A stretch of 64,000 nucleotides of DNA from Vickermania ingenoplastis. Taxonomy: Eukaryota > Euglenozoa > Kinetoplastea > Trypanosomatida > Trypanosomatidae. A program made the position numbers and the translations under genes. The DNA is taken from NCBI GenBank assembly GCA_010157825.1, contig VFSE01000260.1, forward strand, positions 186,001 to 250,000, read 5' to 3'. The notes under the pieces were generated by a model. The model ran no database searches. It saw only the letters and a program-made list of their open reading frames with translations, and was not told the DNA's origin. Of this stretch, positions 60,814-64,000 are shown in pieces (the stretch's first letter is position 1; every line of letters begins with the position of its first letter).

Positions 60814-62869
60814 ATGCCGTCTCCGCTGGCCCCCGCCACCAGAGAGGTCTCCCCCTCTAACAAGGGCGGGAGACGGCCCAGCGTGGACGAGGCGTCGCCC
60901 GCACCAAACGGGGCCCCACTGCGCTACAACGGAAGCCTCAGCTACAGCGGGCGGGCGGAACCGCCCCTCCCCGCCCCCCAGCCCAGCAGCGGGAGCAAAG
61001 CAGCCCCAGGAGACTCCCCCATCTCGTCCTCCTCCAGCCCACGGGGCTCGGTGGTGCGATCCGCCCGCGAGACCCACGCCCCCACCAACGGCAACGGCCC
61101 CCGCAAGCGCCCGGGTTTTCATACCCCTTCACTCGGAAATTTCCTGACCATCGGGGGCCCAGCAGCCAGCACCGGCACTGGTGCCGTCCCGGGCTCTCAC
61201 GCCTTCCACCGCACGTTGAGCAACTCCCTCACGTGGCCGTCGCGGCACCGGTCGCATTCGTCGACCACCAGAGACAGCTCGCGTCGCTCCGACGGTGGGA
61301 TGCCCAGCGGTGGCGCCCGCATTGGCCCTGGGAGTGGGGGGGGGATGACCGTGTACCCCCCCCTCTCCCCCTTCGCTCTCTCGCACCAGCCGGTGCACCC
61401 CCTCGTGGATGATCTCGATCTCGTTAGTCATGAGCCCGCGACCGACGAGGAGGTGGTCTTCCGCGAGGAGTGTGAGGAGGAGGCGCGGCGCATGACCACG
61501 GAGCAGCTCCGGGAGGCCGTCAAGGAGCTCCGAACGGAGACGAGGATCCTTAAGGCGGAGGTCACCCGAGAGAGGGAGGTGGTGCAGGAGCTCTACGAGG
61601 GTGTGGCCCACCACCTCGGCAACACGGAGAAGCAGCAGGAGCAGACCGCCAACAAGCTGATGCGGTACGTCCAATCCCTCCAGCGAAAGAAGGTCCGTCT
61701 CCAGCAGCACCTCAAAGCCGTGCAGGCGTACAAGCAGGAGCAGGAGCGCAACCTCCGCGACGTCCAGCAGAGCGTTGTGAAGCTCAAGGCGCACCTCAAA
61801 ACCGAGGAGGACGTTATTGCGCAGCGGATTCAGCGCAAGATCATCGCAATGCAAGAGAAGCGCACGGCGCTGGAGAAGGCGCTGCGGCAAGAGACCTACT
61901 CCATTCAGCAGCTCGAAGGCCTCGTGACGGAGTTTCAACACCTCGACGCGGCGGAGTGCGGCGTCGGGGCCCGCCCCAGCCCCAGCCCCAGCCCCAGCCC
62001 CTACGGCCAACACCACGCCACGTAAGTCGTCGTTGGCGGTGGTGCCGACACCGCTGCAGGACGAGACGCTGCAGACCTCGTCGGTAATGAGCGACCAGCT
62101 CATCATCACCAGCCCGCCACGGGGGCCCAACCGCAACGCCAACAACAGCGAAAGCGCCCGCTCGGCGGAAGCGGGTGGTTTGCACAGCCGCAGCGGCAGC
62201 CAAATGAGCGCCTCCTCGTCTGTGACCGGCATCACACGCAACAACCCAAGCGCCAAGGCGTCGATTCGATTCCTGCAGAAGGCTATTGGTGTGCTGGAGC
62301 ACCTACGCGAGGATGCGGAGCAGCAGGAGGCGCTCTACAGCAACAAGACCGCAGAGCTGCAGAAGCGCGTCGAGGCGGAGATGCAGACGAAGAAGGAGGA
62401 ACTCCTGGCGCTGCAAAATATCCAGCGGGAGATCGCAGAGAGCCGCAAGCAGTGCGGCAGCGGGGCGTCCGCGCTCCGGCCGGGCGAGTCAGACGTACCT
62501 GCCGGCATTGGTCCTGGCGCTGGCGTCGGCCGCGGCGTTCCTGCTGTGATGACCCCACTGCGCCACTCCAACCCCCGCCCTCGCGGGGCCGTGGGGCCCG
62601 GGCCGACGGTGGGTGGCATGATCGGCCTAGCTCGGCGCGGCGGCGGGGGGGTTGGCTCGCATGTGTCTCGCAGCGTAGCGTCGACCGGCAGCTACTGCGA
62701 TACGCTGGACGGCATTGCTATGGGTGTGCCGGACCTCCTGCCCGGCGTGCCGCACAGTCCCGGCGATGACGAGACGAGTCTTGTCACACCGACCGAGACG
62801 TCCTCCTCCCTCGTGTCCCACCCGACAGGGCCGGCAGCGGAGCACAACACTGGCCACGTGGCAACGTGA
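60814..62869 (+). CDS. Coiled-coil protein (one apparent frameshift)
   Basis: Starts at ATG 60814 (MPSPLAPATREV), which directly follows an in-frame stop. The first 200 residues are Ser/Pro/Gly-rich and probably disordered. A long coiled coil follows (about 210-385: EECEEEARRMTTEQLREAVK, then VRLQQHLKAVQAYKQEQERN). The first frame ends at 62,023-62,025, just after a (CCCAGC)n repeat at about 61,974-62,000. The next frame is already open there without an ATG, and continues with QDETLQTSSVMSDQL, a second coiled coil (IRFLQKAIGVLEHLREDAEQ) and a Gly/Arg-rich tail to 62,869. It is best read as one gene of about 685 residues with a shift in the repeat. No known family; a cytoskeletal role is plausible. 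Confidence 0.7.
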
Positions 62870-63177
62870 AGGGCCTGAAAGGGAAAGGGGGGGGGGGCGG
62901 TGGAGGTAAAGGCAGTATCCCCCACCCCCCGCGTGTCCATTCAACACGGACAAGAGACGTAAACAACAATCACCCACAGATATCTGAGATTGTAATATAT
63001 ATATATGTAATGAGATGAGATGGTTAGTATCTACAACTGCGTATTTCTAACAAACGCTGTGTGGGCAACGGAGGATGTATGCCCTTTTATTGCATCCTTT
63101 TCTTTCTTTCTTTTGTTGTTGTTGTTATCCCCCGTTATTGTTCTGTTGAGCAATTCCTTTAGCCTATTCTTATCACA
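62870..63177. other. Intergenic region with acceptor tract
   Basis: No gene. A G-run lies at about 62,887-62,896. A T/C tract at about 63,096-63,120 and AGs near 63,149 and 63,162 are probable acceptors for the nucleotidase gene. Confidence 0.6.
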
Positions 63178-64000
63178 ATGCGGCAATTACTTGGGTCCAA
63201 GGCCCACCGGCACCGGTTCAAGGGGCGTAGGAGATCCTTTCTCTGGCTTCTGTCTGCCGCTTTCTTTTGTTGGCTGATCGTATTGGTGCTCTTCACGATG
63301 TTTCGATCGCCGCTGCCGATGAGGCAGCAGGTGCTCCTCCGACCGCAAGAGGTAGATGTGGTGGATCAGGCCCGGGCTGCCGTGTGCCGGAAGGAAATAA
63401 GCAACACGAGCCACGCCGCACGTCTGTACAGCGTGGTGTTCGACATTGGAAGCACCGGGAGCCGTGTACATGTGTTCCGCCTCAAGAGCGAGCCTGGGGG
63501 TTCCTGCGAGGGAGTCGGATGTTTATCTATAGAAGATGAACTCTTTGTGGAGGATCACAACCCTCTGTCCAAGATCATGGACCCCATGGCCTGCGTGGAC
63601 GCGATCACGCCCCTGTACACCAAGGCGATAGAGTATGTACCGAGGGAACAGCGGAGCTGCACGCTGGTGGAGTTCAAGGCCACTGCTGGGTTGCGAAAGA
63701 TTGGCCGCGAGAAGGCGGATCTCATACTCGACAAACTCTATGACCACTTCTCTCGCCAGGACTTCTGGCTGCGGGGTCGCTCAGCGTGCCGCATCATGGA
63801 GGGCCGCGAGGAGGGGCCCATGGCGTGGATGACCGTCAATTTCCTCCTCGGAACGTTCAAGAGCGCTGACAAGCCCACCGCGGCGATCATCGACCTCGGC
63901 GGAGGCTCCACACAGATCGTCTTTGAGCCTAAAGTTGAACCGAATATTTTTGAGCTGCACGTGCACACGAGCTTCAAGTTCGAGGAGCGCGTGGGCAGCC
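63178..64000 (+). CDS. GDA1/CD39 family nucleoside phosphatase (runs off the right edge)
   Basis: Open from ATG 63178 (MRQLLGSKAHRHRF) to the window edge, 274 codons. A basic N-terminus followed by one hydrophobic segment (about 20-42, SFLWLLSAAFFCWLIVLVLF) makes it a type II membrane protein. All four apyrase regions within reach are present: ACR1 FDIGSTGSRVHVFR (near 88), ACR2 KATAGLRKI, ACR3 IMEGREEGPMAWMTVNFLLG and ACR4 IIDLGGGSTQIVF. Enzymes of this layout are Golgi GDPase/UDPases that supply glycosylation, or ecto-NTPDases. The type II topology and short stem favour the Golgi form, as inference. The C-terminal lobe is not in the window. Confidence 0.93.
   Translation, partial: MRQLLGSKAHRHRFKGRRRSFLWLLSAAFFCWLIVLVLFTMFRSPLPMRQQVLLRPQEVDVVDQARAAVCRKEISNTSHAARLYSVVFDIGSTGSRVHVFRLKSEPGGSCEGVGCLSIEDELFVEDHNPLSKIMDPMACVDAITPLYTKAIEYVPREQRSCTLVEFKATAGLRKIGREKADLILDKLYDHFSRQDFWLRGRSACRIMEGREEGPMAWMTVNFLLGTFKSADKPTAAIIDLGGGSTQIVFEPKVEPNIFELHVHTSFKFEERVGS

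Noticed and set aside
61129-62256. Minus-strand frame of 375 codons opposite the coiled-coil gene
   Set aside because: It is leucine-rich antisense translation of a Glu/Lys-rich coiled coil, with no domain of its own.

Overview
The window is nuclear DNA of a trypanosomatid (kinetoplastid flagellate). Genes are intronless and lie in long same-strand runs. Most are preceded by a pyrimidine tract and an AG, as expected for spliced-leader trans-splicing. There is a tandem gene array, an all-alpha trypanosomatid-type dUTPase, and fossils of the DIRS-like VIPER/TATE retroelement family. I cannot name the genus. Standard stop codons are respected, so it is not one of the stop-reassigned Blastocrithidia.

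Layout. From 1 to 34,167 every protein gene is on the minus strand. In order they are: an edge-truncated unknown; a 1145-residue protein with a PHD-like C-terminus; a large pseudokinase-like protein; two identical L23a (uL23) genes; dUTPase; a 6.8 kb boundary zone with a tRNA-Asn and two decayed retroelement copies; a leucine-rich-repeat protein; a quinone-oxidoreductase-like enzyme; four tandem copies of a type I membrane protein gene (one frameshifted); a small membrane protein; a GIY-YIG/helicase fusion; and a protein with the kinetoplastid cytoskeletal motif FDRLYEEA.

From 34,168 to 40,954 there is no convincing gene. It is a divergent strand-switch region, where transcription of both units probably starts. 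It is very AT-rich, with a central GC-rich island of repeats related to the retroelement at 15-18 kb.

From 40,955 to the right edge every gene is on the plus strand: MMS19, thymidylate kinase, ribosomal eL33 (L35A), a WD-like protein, a NADH-pyrophosphatase-type Nudix enzyme, a PSP1-domain protein, a C2-NT protein with two apparent frameshifts, a degenerate mitochondrial DEAD-box protein, a coiled-coil protein with one apparent frameshift, and the start of a GDA1/CD39 nucleotidase.

As usual in these organisms, neighbours are not functionally linked operons. dUTPase and thymidylate kinase both serve dTTP supply but lie in opposite transcription units. The points most worth a second look are the helicase fusion, the tandem membrane-protein array ending in telomere-like palindromes, the shared repeats at both transcription boundaries, the fall in coding GC toward those boundaries, and the cluster of frameshifts in G/C homopolymers, which may be assembly errors.
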